Part shown: positions 1-11,579 of the stretch, in pieces
Layout of the letters: every line of letters starts with the position of its first letter
Position numbering within the stretch: the stretch's first letter is position 1
From: Bromus sterilis
Taxonomy: Eukaryota > Streptophyta > Magnoliopsida > Poales > Poaceae
Length of the DNA stretch: 64,000 nt
NCBI GenBank assembly: GCA_950022295.1
Contig: OX465600.1
Span: forward strand, 202,211,782 to 202,275,781
Direction of reading: 5' to 3'
Made by a program: the position numbers and the translations under genes
Notes under the pieces: generated by a model
What the model was told of the DNA's origin: nothing
Seen by the model: the letters and a program-made list of their open reading frames with translations, nothing else
Databases searched by the model: none

Positions 1-1605
1 TCCAAAATGGTTCAAGAAGGTGTTTAAAGATTATTCTTTGTTGCATGCATAATCTCCTTGACCCCAATCTTGGCATAGTCAATTCCTTGCCCTTCCCAAG
101 ATTTTTAAAAGCCTTGCCCCATTTTTTTGCAACTCCAAAAATGTGGGCCACAGTTCAATGTGATTTGAATTTCCAAAAATGGTCCCACATTTTAGTTGCT
201 CTAAAAATGACCAAACCAATTTTAGAAATTGGAGAATATATCAAAGATCATTTTGCATGTTTTTGTGTGATTTATTTCCTTGTGGATATCCCTTGAAAAC
301 TCCCCATGTGCTTTCTGTTTTGTTAAATAGAAAATAGCCTGGGGTTTCTCGTTTCCCTGTCTTTTCTCTCCTTTTCTCCAAGCCCAGCCCAACTGGGCCT
401 CTCCTCCCCGCAGCCCAGCTAGCCCTGTCCAGCGAAGCGGTACGCAAGGGTTGTCCTGGCCACCCGATCTCCATCGGACGCTCCCCTTCCCTCACCTTTC
501 CATGCTGGAGATGTCCCCGCCGGAGTCCCTCTCACAGCCGGGCCGGAGCATCGATGTCGACGCTGGCCGACGTGGCTCCAGTGCGTCCCTTTATCAGGAG
601 AAGCCCTCGCTGGCCTTAGTAACCCTAGGCCACTCCGTTCCCCCTCTCAATTCGTTCCGCCGCCGCCCCCATGGACGTCGGGTTCCTCCCCTGTTCCGCC
701 TGACGCCGGTGAGGTCGACGAGCAATTCGTCGCCGTTCTTCCTTCCTGTTGGCCGCGCGTTTGCGAGCGCGTTCCTGAGAGTGCTGTTGACCCGCTTCCA
801 TGCACAGGTCGACGGTAGCTTCTCGAGATTCATCCCTCATCGTGGAAGCCGTCGCGGACCCCTTTCTTCCCCGACGACGGCTACGATCGACTCCTTCCCC
901 TCCAGTTGCTCGAGGTCGCCTCTTGCGCCTCCTAGGTGAGCTACATCTCCGCCCCTTGCCCGTAGCTCGTCTCGTTTCGTCCCGCGTCGTAGCACCGTAG
1001 AATCCCCGCCGATGAGCCACCGTGTCGGGCAAGCCGTGACCGCCGTGTCCATGGCGCGCTTTGGGCTTGTTCGCGCGGGTTGTAGCCGTGCGCTAGACAC
1101 GCTAGTGGCACCCAGGGTGTCCCCTTGCGTCTGTGCGATCTCGCTGTCGCCGTTGTGTGAAGAAGTGCAGAACATGTCGCCGTCGTGACCTTCCCGGCGA
1201 GTAAAGGGCCCTCCTTGGGTGTTTTGGTCCCAGATCCGGGCACCCACGATTTCGTGGTAGTGCCCTGCGTCGTTTTGGAGCAGTGGGTGGACGGCTGCCG
1301 TAGCGAGCTCGCCGGAGTTGTTGCCGGTTCAGAGAGGTGCGCACGGATGCAGATGCCTGAAGCAGTGGCCGCCGCCATGTTCAGAGGAGCGTGGAAAGTG
1401 GAGCCGTGCGTCACCGTAAGCGTGGGGAGCAGCAATCCGTATCTGGATGTGCCAGCTTTCGTTTCCTAGTGGCCGCGGAGCTGCCGGAGTTGAGACGGCG
1501 AGGCCAGCTTCGCCGCAAGTCGTCGTCGTCGCCGGGTTTTTCTGAAGCTCAGTGCAGCGGATGCTTACCTCTACTGTCTACAGACCTGTATCAGTTCAGA
1601 GATCA

Positions 1606-1675
1606 TGCAGTAGCGCAGGTGTAGCGAGTAGCAGCAGTGTGCGAGAGGTCGTGGGTTCGATCCCCACGGGAGGAC
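1606..1675 (+). other. tRNA-like fossil with pol III B-box
   Basis: A T-arm-like hairpin with GGTTCGATCCC (B-box consensus) lies at 1647-1670, preceded at a suitable distance by an A-box-like TAGCGCAGGTG. I cannot fold a complete cloverleaf, and the corresponding part of the related LTR at 17199-21999 lacks it. It is more likely a tRNA-derived insertion, possibly a SINE head or a captured tRNA, than a working tRNA gene. Confidence 0.35.
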
Positions 1676-3575
1676 TTCGCCTCCCCCCTTTTTCCCATTT
1701 TTGTAAGCGGCTGACAGCCGGGTCCCACCTGGCAGTGGCGAGAGGCCTGGTGGGCTGGCCCAGAGGAGGAGGAGTAGAGATGGGCCGGTTAGCCGAATCC
1801 AGCCCACTGGGGCTGCAGCCTTCTCCTTTTCCTTTCTTTTTTTCTCTTTTCTCTTTTTTTTTGTTTAAGTCAAATTTTGATTTGAATTCAAATTCAAATC
1901 TGAAATTAAACTTTGAACTCAACCTACCTCAAACATATAATCCAATATATGGTTTTGGGGTAGAAATGCCCATTGATCACAGTGGTGATGTTCATTTTGC
2001 AGTTTGCCCCCTCTAAATTTTGGGAGTAGTGGTAATTTTGCTAAAAGCCCCTCACTTCTTTTGTATTTGCAAAGTGTTTTGAAAAATTCAAGTGTGACAT
2101 GCCATATATGGTTTTGGGGTAGAAAATTGCAGGGATTACAATGGTGATGTCCATGTAATGTTTTGTGCAACTCATGTGGACAGGGTGTGAAACACCTAAC
2201 CATATCAACCTCTTCTCTTTGCCATGCATTCTTTCAACTTCAGTGCATGTTGAATTCTGATCATTTGATCATTTCAAGTTCTTTTCATATCATCTTAAAA
2301 TCTTTGCATAATCAAACCAGCCCCGAGCATATTGCCATATGCAATGTGGATGGGTTCCTTCGTTTTGTTGCACCTTTCCGATGTCAAATTCGTCGACTTC
2401 GCCCCGTCTCCGGAATCGATGTTTTACTTTCGCGTTGTATTTATTTCTGGTAATTGTTTTGTTGATCATGCCATGTTGCCATGTTACTTACACCACAAAT
2501 TAAGGCTAAGACCAAAGCCATTCAACGTAAATAAATTTCATATGAAGTTGTTGACGTGTCGTCACCACCTTCATTTAAGTCTGACTAAATAGGGTCACAT
2601 CATGTCTATTAAACATGATCATACCATCTTTGCCCGTGCATTGCACCCATTGCTTACTTGTGTGCCTTTTCCTTGCCGGTACCTTACGTTAGCACCTGAG
2701 ACTGCCGAGGAGACTTACGTGGAGGTTTCCGACACGGAGCCCGAGGACCCTGCTACGTCCGCTTCGACGACCGAATACCCAGGAAAGGGGAAGATTTATA
2801 CCATTACTTGATACCTTTCTGCCTACCTGCCTAGCTGTAGTCTAGAACGTTTGTTTGATCCTATCCACCTTATTCATGCCATAATCAAACCAAACAGCCA
2901 TGATCCCCACATCCCAGCAAAGCATTGTATTGCTAAGTTACCGCTGCTCAGCCATTGCTTAGTATGAGTAGGAAAACTTGTTGCTTACCCTATGCTATGG
3001 TTTGGGATATCATGTTATTTAAAGAAGTTGGTTGGTATTTATTATTATTATGATGTTAATTATATACTTGACAAATGATGGGAGACCAGGTTGTTCCCGC
3101 CAGGTGTTTTGTTCCATTTGAGTCTCCTAGGTCCCGAGTTCCGGGTATTGTGTTTCTTGACGAGCGTGCCTAATCGTGTGTGGGATTCTATGGGGTCCCC
3201 TTGTCTTACCTACCTAGCTTCATACAGTTCCAGTGGTGGCCCGAGCTGATTTACTATTTGCAACGTGTGTGTGCTGGTGGTACCCCAGTTGTTTACAAAC
3301 CACCCCGGGCCAGGAGGACTTGTTCCTTGGCTGGCCCACCTTGTCCGGCTGAGGACCCGGTGTCCCATGTGTGATTAACCGGGTATCCAAACCTGCGACA
3401 GACGGTAGAGACCGATTCAAGAGCTTGGCCGGCTTTTGAGTTGGGTGTCGACTCACCGGGGGCCACCCGGAGTTGTGCGTTGTTAGTTAGAGGGACTCTG
3501 ACATTCCGGAGTTTCAGGCGTTTACCTAGCCAAGTGGAAATCGGGTGTCCATGCGAAGCCTATGATGGGCAGTTG

Positions 3576-3660
3576 GTACACCCCTGCAGGTTTAAATCTT
3601 TTCGAAAAGCCGTGTCCGCGGTTAAGGACGACTTGAGACCTACTCCTTGTTCATAGAATA
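3576..3660 (+). repeat. Conserved non-coding LTR block
   Basis: A block of about 85 bp (CACCCCTGCAGG, then TTTCGAAAAGCC, GTGTCCGCGG and, in all but L3, CTACTCCTTGTTCATAGA) recurs in every long LTR here: 3576-3660, 7031-7115 (minus strand), 21145-21230, 31053-31138 and, less well conserved, 39278-39335. It lies inside the proposed last intron of the LTR mini-gene. It contains small palindromes (CTGCAG, TTCGAA, CCGCGG). Its function is unknown; a cis signal used in transcription or packaging is possible. Confidence 0.6.
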
Positions 3661-4419
3661 ACATCAATTTGAACCATAATTAAAACTAGCCTACCATGTG
3701 AGTGCCTTGGATGCTTTTCTTCGTCCAGAGGGACCGAGAGAAGATCCAGGTTGTGTTATGTTTGACGTAAGCAGGTGAATAGCAGACTTATGACACAATG
3801 TCACGTGCATTCTTGGATCTTCCCCCTATTCCAATAGAACGATAGCCACCATATATGCTAGTGCGACTGCAAACTTTACCTTTACCTTGTCTTACCGTAG
3901 GAAGTTAGTTATCCTGTAATGATATAATATCACCCCTGTTTTCCTTTGTGCTTTTACTGTTTTGCCTGATCGGCCGCTGCAGTTGACTACTACATCGACC
4001 CGAGCACCGGAATCTACTTCGTGGAGGTGCCCCCGGAGAACGACGATGAGGATGACTTCGTTCAGTAGATCATATAGTTGGGTTCCGACAATCCGTGGGC
4101 GGACTATTTACGTGCAGCCCTCTCTAGGGAAATTTGGATTTTGATCGTACTCGGTCGTGATTGTCTTCCGCTTGTTGCATGATGTACTGTTGGGTCCACG
4201 GACCTCTGAGATGATGTAATAAATACCAGTGGCTATGTATGCCCTGGACCCTATATATTTATGTCTTAGTATAAAGTTCATTGTTCTTATATATGTTGTC
4301 GAGAATTCGGCAGCGACACGAGTGCGACTGTCATGAGTCGGTAGCCTTTTATGCGCTACTAACTTGAGCGGGACGCGAAAGCGACTAACTCGAGTTAGCA
4401 CCGCATCGGGGGCCTTACA

Positions 4420-4744
4420 CAACTGCCTTAAATGCAATACAACAGCGGAAGATACATGTCTGAGTACAGACTACAATCAAATGCCTACTGGCAAAGAGAA
4501 AAACATCGATCCCCATAACCACACGGGTCCAGGCCCTCCGCCGGGATCCGCCTAACTAGTCGTCGTCGAGTCTCCACGTGAAACGTCGATCACCATACCT
4601 TTTGTCGATCAAGAACCTTGAAAAGAGTTTGGGGGTAGTATCATGAGTACAGAAGTACTCAGCATCCAACTGTAGTGGTCAACTGACCCAATAAGGACTT
4701 CATCACTCGTCATTCTAGGACAACTAGTAGTTTACGGTAAGGAT
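4420..4744 (-). repeat. Severed 3' portion of the minus-strand LTR L4
   Basis: Read on the minus strand this piece resembles the distal part of the other long LTRs (a CTGTACTCAGA stretch as in L3, and a short acidic end LDDD before a stop codon). It is separated from the rest of L4 (6790-9983) by the CACTA element. The exact LTR terminus is not clear: it abuts the end of L1 at 4419 without a recognisable target duplication. Confidence 0.5.
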
Positions 4745-6786
4745 CACTACTAGAAAAATATCTATAGCTAATATGGACACTAATGGCGCACAGAGAATGT
4801 GGTGCGCCATAACTACTTAGTAATGGCGCACCAGTGCACAGTGCGCCATTAAGCACCATGTTAGTAATGGCACACCTGGTCACAGGTGCGCCATAACTCT
4901 CTTTCTCCTGGTCCCACACCACTCCCCAGACTTAGTAACGGCGCACCTGGCAGTGGTGCGCCATTACTATCCACGGAAACTAATGACGCACCTTATACGA
5001 GGTGCACCATTGCTAATCTAATCCCACCCCGGCCGGCCCACTCCACCCCTTTAATCCCCACCTCGGCCTGGTCCCGGCTCCACTCGCAAACCCTACCTCT
5101 CTCTCCCCCCATCTCGCCGCCTCTCTCATGACCCCGGTCCACTCCGATCCGGTAAGCCTCGTCGCGCCGCCCTCCCTACCTCACTCTGTCCCTCTCTCTC
5201 TCACACAGACACTTCCCTCGCAGATCCCATCTTCTCCGCCGTCGCGCCCCTCACCGGACGCCACCTCTCCTCTGTCTTCCTCCACCTCCTGCGACCCCAC
5301 TCCTCCGGTAAGCCTCCCCCTTCCTCCCTCCCTCCCTCTCTCTCTCCCTATATATCTCTCTCACCTCGTGCCCCCTCGCAGATTGACCGCCGCCGCCGTA
5401 GCGTGCACCCGACCTCCGCGACGCCGCCCCCCTCCCGATCTCCTCCAACGCGCCGCCGCCCGCCAGATCTCCCTCGGCCCTAGCCGCCTCTGCGATCCGC
5501 CCGGTGAGTCCCCTTACCTCCCGTTCCCATCCACTCTCTGCCCTTTCTGTCGCCACCACAGCCCTCACATCCCCCGCCGCCGCTGCCCTAGTCTCACCCC
5601 TAATCATATTTCACCTATAACCCTAGTCTCATTCCGAGCAGGTTTGACTGGACTTCGACAGGTGGATGAATAGGGGGAGGCGCCGAGGATCTCATCGTCT
5701 TTGCAAGAACACCCACTTCAGGTACTGCTAGTTTCAAAATTTTCTTGTGTGATAAGGACTTGGTCTCGTGGACACAGGCTGTGATTGTGTGATTATTTGA
5801 TATCTAAGTTGTATTGCAAAGGGTATAGTTATACAGTCTGCTCTAGTTGTTTGGCTTAATTATGAATTCAACTTATTGATTTGGTATACCCATTTGACGA
5901 TCATTTGTTACCTCATTGTGCAAGTATGAGAAATTTTGGGCGTGAAGACCCGCTGATGACAATCGAAGAATACAGGCAGTTGGTAAGGACGTTCGATGAT
6001 GCAAGGTGTGCGCGGATACGCGACGCATCCCGTCGTTGGTACGTCTTGATGCGTGCGCTCCAGGGCGCGCAGAACAAGAGGAGGCCAGATCAAGCAGAGA
6101 TCGAGAAGAAGTGGAGCGAGATGGATCGTGCTTTGTATGAATTGGCACAGTCGATTATGCTAGAGTCGACCAACGAGGAGCGTGCGCGGATGCCTCAGCT
6201 GCCATGGTGATACCACGCCGCTCTGTTCCTCAAGTGGGCAGTGGACGAAGGTATATCAGAAGATCCGATCCAGCGACAGAGGAGGAGTTGTGTCAGGGAC
6301 GTCACTAGTGGGAGCTCATCGTGACCGCAACCCTCGATCTTGATCTATGTGATTGTAATTTAGATATCGACTTGTAATGTGAAGGCAAACTCTCTACTCG
6401 CGGGGCTAATCTTGATCTTCGGAGACTAATATGATGAATTGTACTCAGAGACTAATCTTTTGTTGTATTCAGAGACTAATCTTTTATTGTATTCGATAAA
6501 TCTGTTGTTTATATATTGTGTTGTTTATATCTGTGTTGTAATGAATTTCGTAACCTCTGCAAATACAGAAAAGCAAAAACAAAAAACCTAATATTCATAG
6601 AAGTGGCGCACCCCTGGCCTTAGTAATGGCGCACTCCTTGTGCGCCATTAGTAACCCGGATAGTAATGGCGCACCATATGTGCGCCATTACTATCACTTA
6701 CTAATGGCGTGCTAGTAATGGCGCACCTAATGTGCGCCATTAATGTCAAAAACAATTGCGCTATTAAAGCCCTTTTTCCAGTGGTG
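4745..6786. mobile_element. Non-autonomous CACTA DNA transposon
   Basis: The ends are CACTACTAGAAAAA and, read inward from the right, CACCACTGGAAAAA, which fit the CACTA superfamily. A 3-bp target duplication GAT flanks it (4742-4744 and 6787-6789), as expected for CACTA. Subterminal arrays of the unit TAATGGCGCAC in both orientations fill 4780-5010 and 6600-6760. At 2042 bp it has no transposase or TNP2-like frame and must depend on a partner element. It interrupts the minus-strand LTR L4. The central part (5050-6350) is GC-rich, then gene-like, with several splice-site consensus matches. Confidence 0.88.
5926..6210 (+). CDS. Gene-like ORF carried inside the CACTA element
   Basis: The frame opens at ATG 5926 and ends at TGA 6208-6210, giving 94 aa. 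The product is charged and predicted helical (for example IEEYRQLVRTFDDARCARIR and EIEKKWSEMDRALYELAQS), with no domain I recognise. Upstream, 5100-5650 is C-rich and holds several donor-like CCG|GTAAG or GTGAG sites followed by pyrimidine tracts and CAG, so this frame could be the last exon of a multi-exon transcript. It may be a captured host gene fragment or a gene native to the CACTA family. Coding status is not proven. Confidence 0.4.
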   Translation: MRNFGREDPLMTIEEYRQLVRTFDDARCARIRDASRRWYVLMRALQGAQNKRRPDQAEIEKKWSEMDRALYELAQSIMLESTNEERARMPQLPW

Positions 6787-6789
6787 GAT

Positions 6790-9700
6790 GGGGTAAGTGG
6801 TGAGGTTGCTGCCGCACTAGCATTTATGAAGTCGCTAACGATCTAGTGAGTAAGATAAGAAGCCAAGCATTCGATGAGGAATCGCCTCCAACAAGTCTTG
6901 CTATCAACTACTTACGCAAGCTTAACACCTATCCTATCCTTGTCCTCCTCTTCGCATCCCGACGAAGAAGAAGAAGTCAAGGCACACACACATTGATCAA
7001 GTTATATTAAGATTATCTCAGTTGTTGTTGTCTATGAACAAGGAGTAGGTCTCAAGTCGTCCATAACCGTGGACACGGCTTCTCGAAAAGATTTAACCCT
7101 GCAGGGGTGTACCAACTGCCCATTACAAGGCTCCGCACGCACGTCCATCTCTCTCAGTTGCTACCCATTATAGGCAACCATTTTATGATTTAGTCCCGAG
7201 AGATCCGAAACGACAGGTCCCTCTAACTAACAACGAACAAATCCGGGTGGCCCCCGGTGAGTCGACACCCAACTCAAAAGCCGGCCGCGCTCTCGAATCG
7301 GTCTCTGCCGTTTGTCGCAGGTTTGGATAGCCGGTTAATCACACATGGGAAACCGGGTGCTCAGACGGAAAAAGTGGGCCAGCAAGGGAACTATGTCCTC
7401 ACTGGTCAGGTTGGTTTGAAAACTACTGGCGGCCGACCAGCACACACACGGTTTCAAATGGTAAATCAGCTTGGGCCACCACTAGAAATGTTTGAAGCTA
7501 GGTAGGTAAGAGAAGGGGACCCCATAAAATCCCACACGCGGTTAGGCACGCTCAGTCTTAAAACCAATACCCGGAACTCGGATCCTAGGTGACTCGAATG
7601 GAACAAAGCGTCGGGGCGGGATAGCCTAGACCTTCCATCCTTCGTCGAATATAGTCAACATTTTAATAATCAATATCATCAACAACAATATAATAATGTG
7701 ATATCCCAAACCAAGGAGTAACAAGGTAACATGGTAGCATCCTAAGCATGCATACCAAGCAGGGGTTGAGCAACGAGCAATAGTAACATAGCAGTACATG
7801 GTTTGCTGGGAGGGGACATGGTTGTATCGGTTTGAAAGAGGTTGTAAACATGTGGTAGGATCAAACATCGAACCTATCCTAGACTAGCATGCAAACCGCT
7901 GGTTGAAATAGAATGGATCATAAGTAATGCATAGTCCTTGCCTATTGATAAGTCGGGTTCCGAAGGTGTAGTCGATCGCAAGCTCGCATCGTCTCCGAGA
8001 GGTACCCACGAAAGCACACAAGAGATAAACACTGGAAAGCAATCAACGAGCAAGCATCTGTTACTACGAAGCAAACACGAGCAAGCATCAACAAGAAGGC
8101 AACACGAGACATCGCACCTACCGTCGAGAGCGGTTACTAGCAGGTTAAGTGGAGTACTCGTCACACACAACGATACCGCACATTTGGGAAGGTTCAAGTT
8201 GTTTAGCTACAGGTGATCAACAAAGGTTGTTAACATGGCATCTCACTAAAGCATGGCATAGCACACAAACATAGCAAAGGTGAAGCATAAGATAAACTAC
8301 CTATGCTAGTCAATTTAAGTGAGGCACAACCTAAACACGGCATATCACTAAGTACCCCACAACAATTAAAGCATTTGGTACTGTTCTGCCCCAAACCATA
8401 TTTTATTATTTGTTAACAGTAGCAAACAAAAGCATAAACACAAAGTACACGAAAAACTAATCAAGTTACATATAAAGAACACCCCAAACGGAGTTACGGT
8501 TAAAAAGTTATGACTATTACAGTTTACAGTGGCAAGCAGTTGTAAATAACAGTAGAACAACATGTAAACAAAGTCAAACATAGCAAAGGAGCACATTTTA
8601 CTAATCTACACAAAATTCTAAGCAACTTTCATGTTTAAAGCGTCACGATCCGAGCTACCGTTAAAAATATACGGGTACCGCAAAAAAACAATAACAATCT
8701 GCAAAATAATTAAAGTAGAAAAGAAAAAAAAACTTCTATCGGGCCAACAATACTGGGCCGAGTCCATCTAGCTCAATAGAAAAAAAAACAAATAAAAAAA
8801 AGAAGAAGCCGCGCTCACCATGAGCCTCGGCCCATCTGGCCGCTGGTGGCCTGGCGCGCTGGACCTGGGCCGGCTGGCTGGGCGCCGGTTGCTGGGCCTT
8901 CGGGGTGCGCGGCCCGCCTGGCTGGGTAAGCTGGGGCGGCTTCGTGCTCCTCGGATGGCGAGGACTGCAGGGGCGGCGGTGACGGCTCCCTCACCGGAGC
9001 TCGCCCGATCCAAGGTGGGGAGGTCAGGGAAGGGGCGCAGGACGACGCGGGATGCACAGGGGCGGCGGATCCGGTCCGGGCGCCGGAGGGCGGTGCTCCA
9101 GGGCGGCGCGGGGTGCCTCGAGCTCGGCCGTGAGCCGTCCATGGCAAGACGGCGGTCGGCGGCGGCTGCGCTGCACGGAGAGAGGGGGTCAGCGGGAGAG
9201 GAGAAGATGGAGGAAGAAGGAGAGGGAAGGAGGGCGCGCTCCGGCCTGCTGTGGTCGCCGGCGGCTACGGCACGGCGTGGCGGCGCGGCGGCCTCGGCCA
9301 GATCGGGCGGCACGGTGGAGAGGCTGCCCACGGGAGGAGAGAGGAGGGTGACGTGGCGCTCTCCTAGTCGTCAGATCGGGCGATCTAACGGTCCAGATCT
9401 GATGGGCTAGCAAAGGACGAAAATGGGGTATTTTTGGGCAATGTGGAGGGGGTGGCTGCAATTTTGTGGCTAGGGAAGCCCTAGAAAGAGGTGGGAGTGT
9501 GGTGGTCTTTATATAGCCCCGGTGGCTGGCAGTTTGCAAAAACATCCCCGGTTTTTCTCTCGCGCGTGCGGTGTTTACATTTCTGACCGCCGAGGGTCCG
9601 CAGGACCTCCGATTCGGGTAAAACTTTGAACTGCGTGATCAGTGCGTCGAGTCGGCGGCGTTCACCTCGCGCTGGAACCGTGTTGAGAACACTTTCCGGC

Positions 9701-9983
9701 GCGCTATAAAAATAACCCGTTTAATTATGAAACGGGGTTTTTTCGTTCCGTTGGCTGCGGCTGGTCTTTTGCGGATTTCGCGACGGTGAACGGGTGAAAC
9801 CCTGTGTCGCAAAGGTCGAGTGTCAGGGTGGAAAGGGTCGGCCTCCGTCCGGTACAAGATAAGAGGGGGAAAGTAATCGCCGATCGATAAATCGGGGATG
9901 CAAACACCACAAACTAATCGGACAATCAAACAATTCACACCGAAAACATTTTTTTTAATTTTTATGAAATCTAGGCTGTTACA
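6790..9983 (-). repeat. Long Ty3/gypsy LTR, minus strand (L4)
   Basis: On the minus strand the LTR starts at 9983 with TGTAACAGCC, the same start as the LTR at 17199. It then passes through a GC-rich leader (about 9350-8820), an acidic exon (7992-7942) and the conserved block (7115-7031). Its distal end is split off by the CACTA insertion and continues at 4744-4420. No primer-binding site or polypurine tract is seen at either side, so it is probably a solo LTR. Sequence outside the landmarks differs strongly from L1 and L3, so it is a separate family. Confidence 0.75.
7942..9142 (-). other. LTR-internal mini-gene, exons 1 and A of the L4 copy
   Basis: On the minus strand, exon 1 runs from ATG at 9142 to 8995 (148 nt), ends at a GTGAGG donor and leaves phase 1. 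Exon A runs 7992-7942 (51 nt, a multiple of three) between an acceptor CTCTCGGAG and a GC donor (ATAG|GCAAGG), again phase 1 on both sides. The joined frame is open through both exons. Exon A is short, with PSEPDLSI before the donor. The last exon would lie across the CACTA insertion near 4565-4640, where an acidic LDDD-stop end is visible but the acceptor is ambiguous. The model is inferred from comparison with L1, L3 and the young gypsy LTR. Confidence 0.4.
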
Positions 9984-10860
9984 CATGTTCTCCATTGCTT
10001 TTTATTGCTTTGGCCAAGTAGTAGATCGTGACTCCAAGAGGAAGCGTTATGCTTGATTGTGGGTTCATGTCCCCCGATGTCTAGTTTGATTGATAGAAAC
10101 ATGAGACTAGGGGATGTGTTGTTGCCACCAGGGAGAAGACTACGGTGCTTGTAACTGCGGTTGCAAGGATTGTTTAGCTTACGCATAGTACGTTAATGTA
10201 GTTGTCTGTTTCTTTGATCCTACAGTTTGGCTAGGGTTCACAACTTAATACCAGCGAGATGTTCTGGATAGATATTCAAGGTGGATGATTAGTGAGTAGA
10301 TGATGATAAATAAACGGTCTGCTCATCTCGGCGTACTGTCCATACGATTGAGCCTCTAGCTTTCTTGTAGCATAATTGGCATTGCGATGCGTTTATAGTT
10401 CTGTCAATTGCCCAGATGTAATTTATTCACCCAGCATAGTTGTTTATCGTCTTTTGGGAGAGAGACATTAATAGTGAAAGTCATGGGACCCCGGTCCATT
10501 TTTCCACCATAGTTTACACCGTTAATCGTTACTGCTTTCATTTACTTTCCTTTGCAATCACCACTACTATTTCTTCTTGTGTTTTGATCCTTTGTAAACA
10601 ACAAGACCGGAGAGATTGACAACCTCTCTGACTAGTTGGGAGCAAAGTTATTTGTTGTTGTGTGCGGGTCCACTTCAACCTCGAACCCTTCCACAAACTT
10701 CTGGCGCGGTTGACACCTACTTGTATTTCTTGGAGTCCTACTAGAGACATAAACCTTGGTGTCTTTACTGAGAGAAACTTGCCACTTCTACATCTCAACC
10801 TTCCACTTGGGGTAACCAACGGGTAGTGTCAGCAAGAGACCATCACTTGCCAGATGCTTA
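9984..10860 (+). repeat. Diverged direct repeat, copy A
   Basis: The segment matches copy B (11580-12119 continuing at 13744-14035) in order: a TGCTTTGGCCAA start, AACTTAATACCAGCGAGATGTT, GATAGAGAGACAT-like sequence, and an end near CCACTTGGGGT. It resembles the non-coding spacer common in Triticeae LTR retrotransposons, but I cannot name a family. There is no convincing coding frame. Confidence 0.55.
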
Positions 10861-11579
10861 TTTGGTTGATATTGCTATATGTTTTTGCTTCATCTTCATA
10901 CCTTTTACAAAAAAATTGGGAACTAATCTATTAACCTATTAACCCAGTGCTAGTTTCTGTCTGTTATTGTTTGTGCATCGCAGAAAAAGGTGTAAAAACA
11001 ATATGCTCAGAAAATTCCAGAAAGATTTCAAAGTTTCAATCTTCTAGAAGACACAAGAAACACTAAATAGGGACTAGAGGGGGTCACCCCCTGGCCAGAT
11101 ACCCTAGGGCGCGGCTAGAGCTGGGTCGCGCCCCCTAGACGCTTGGGGGTGGGTCCACCCCTATCCTCCATATTTATCCTATATATGTTCATATTCCCAA
11201 AACCCCTCGAGGTGGAGTTTTTGTTCCAGTGCCTATCATTGTGCCGCCACCATCTAATTCTCAGATTGAGAGTCCCTGATGTTCTTTCCCGACACTCTGT
11301 CGGAGGAGATAATCATCCCTGGAGGCTTCTTCATCAACCATGCCTACCTCCCGAATGATGTGTCAGTAGTTCCACCTTGCACCTAGGGTCCATGGTAGTA
11401 GCTAGATGATGTTATCTCTCCAATCTTTCCATTCACTAATTAGCCCTTGTTCTTCGTCTTTGATGATCAATGCATCTTTGTTATAGTCTTTATGTTATTA
11501 TGTTGTGTTTGCTGGGATCCAATGGATTATGAGATTATGTTCAAATTGTGGATGAAATATATTTAATCTATTTTATATT
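10861..11579. other. Spacer between the direct repeats, nothing recognised
   Basis: No coding frame, RNA gene or element end is seen. It includes a short GC-rich patch (11085-11160) followed by a TATA-like TATCCTATATATG. The repeat pair plus spacer could be the remnant of one element with tandem internal units. Confidence 0.4.

Larger units (their letters stand above)
671..4068 (+). pseudogene. LTR-internal spliced acidic mini-gene, degenerate L1 copy
   Basis: Proposed exons are 671-708 (ATGGACGTC..., donor GTGAGG), 2693-2782 (acidic, with EETYVEVSDTEPED) and 3983-4068 (DYYIDPSTG...FVEVPPE, stop TAG at 4066). The internal exon is 90 nt and phase 1 on both sides; the last exon follows the acceptor TGATCGGCCGCTGCAG. 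Compared with the copy at 18173-21640, indels in both acidic exons are in steps of three and several changes are synonymous, which suggests past coding selection. Two defects make this copy a likely relic: the first exon has an in-frame TGA at 701-703, and the GC donor after 2782 reads GA. No protein family is recognised. The splicing model is inference from splice consensus and phase. Confidence 0.45.
1..4419 (+). repeat. Long LTR of a Ty3/gypsy element, 5' end outside the window (L1)
   Basis: The stretch aligns in order with the 4.8-kb LTR at 17199-21999 but is clearly diverged. Shared landmarks are a TTTGGCATAG-like start region, a GC-rich leader, the acidic exon near 2693, the block near 3576, the exon near 3983, and the end CGCATCGGGGGCCTTACA at 4419. 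By comparison its 5' end lies about 150 bp before the window. No primer-binding site follows position 4419, so it is either a solo LTR or the 3' LTR of an element lying to the left. The family relationship is seen in the sequence; solo versus 3' LTR cannot be decided here. Confidence 0.85.

Noticed and set aside
1571..1922. Minus-strand peptides with GIEPTTSRT-type sequence
   Set aside because: This is the usual artefact of translating a tRNA-like T-arm; it is not a gene.
5128..5673. 181-codon Pro/Ser-rich open frame on the plus strand
   Set aside because: The composition is that of C-rich leader DNA with splice-site motifs. There is no start context, no domain, and an overlapping open frame on the other strand.
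8768..9410. Open frames of up to 196 codons on both strands
   Set aside because: They result from GC-rich LTR leader sequence. Only the minus-strand part 8995-9142 is kept, as a proposed LTR exon, because of its donor and phase.
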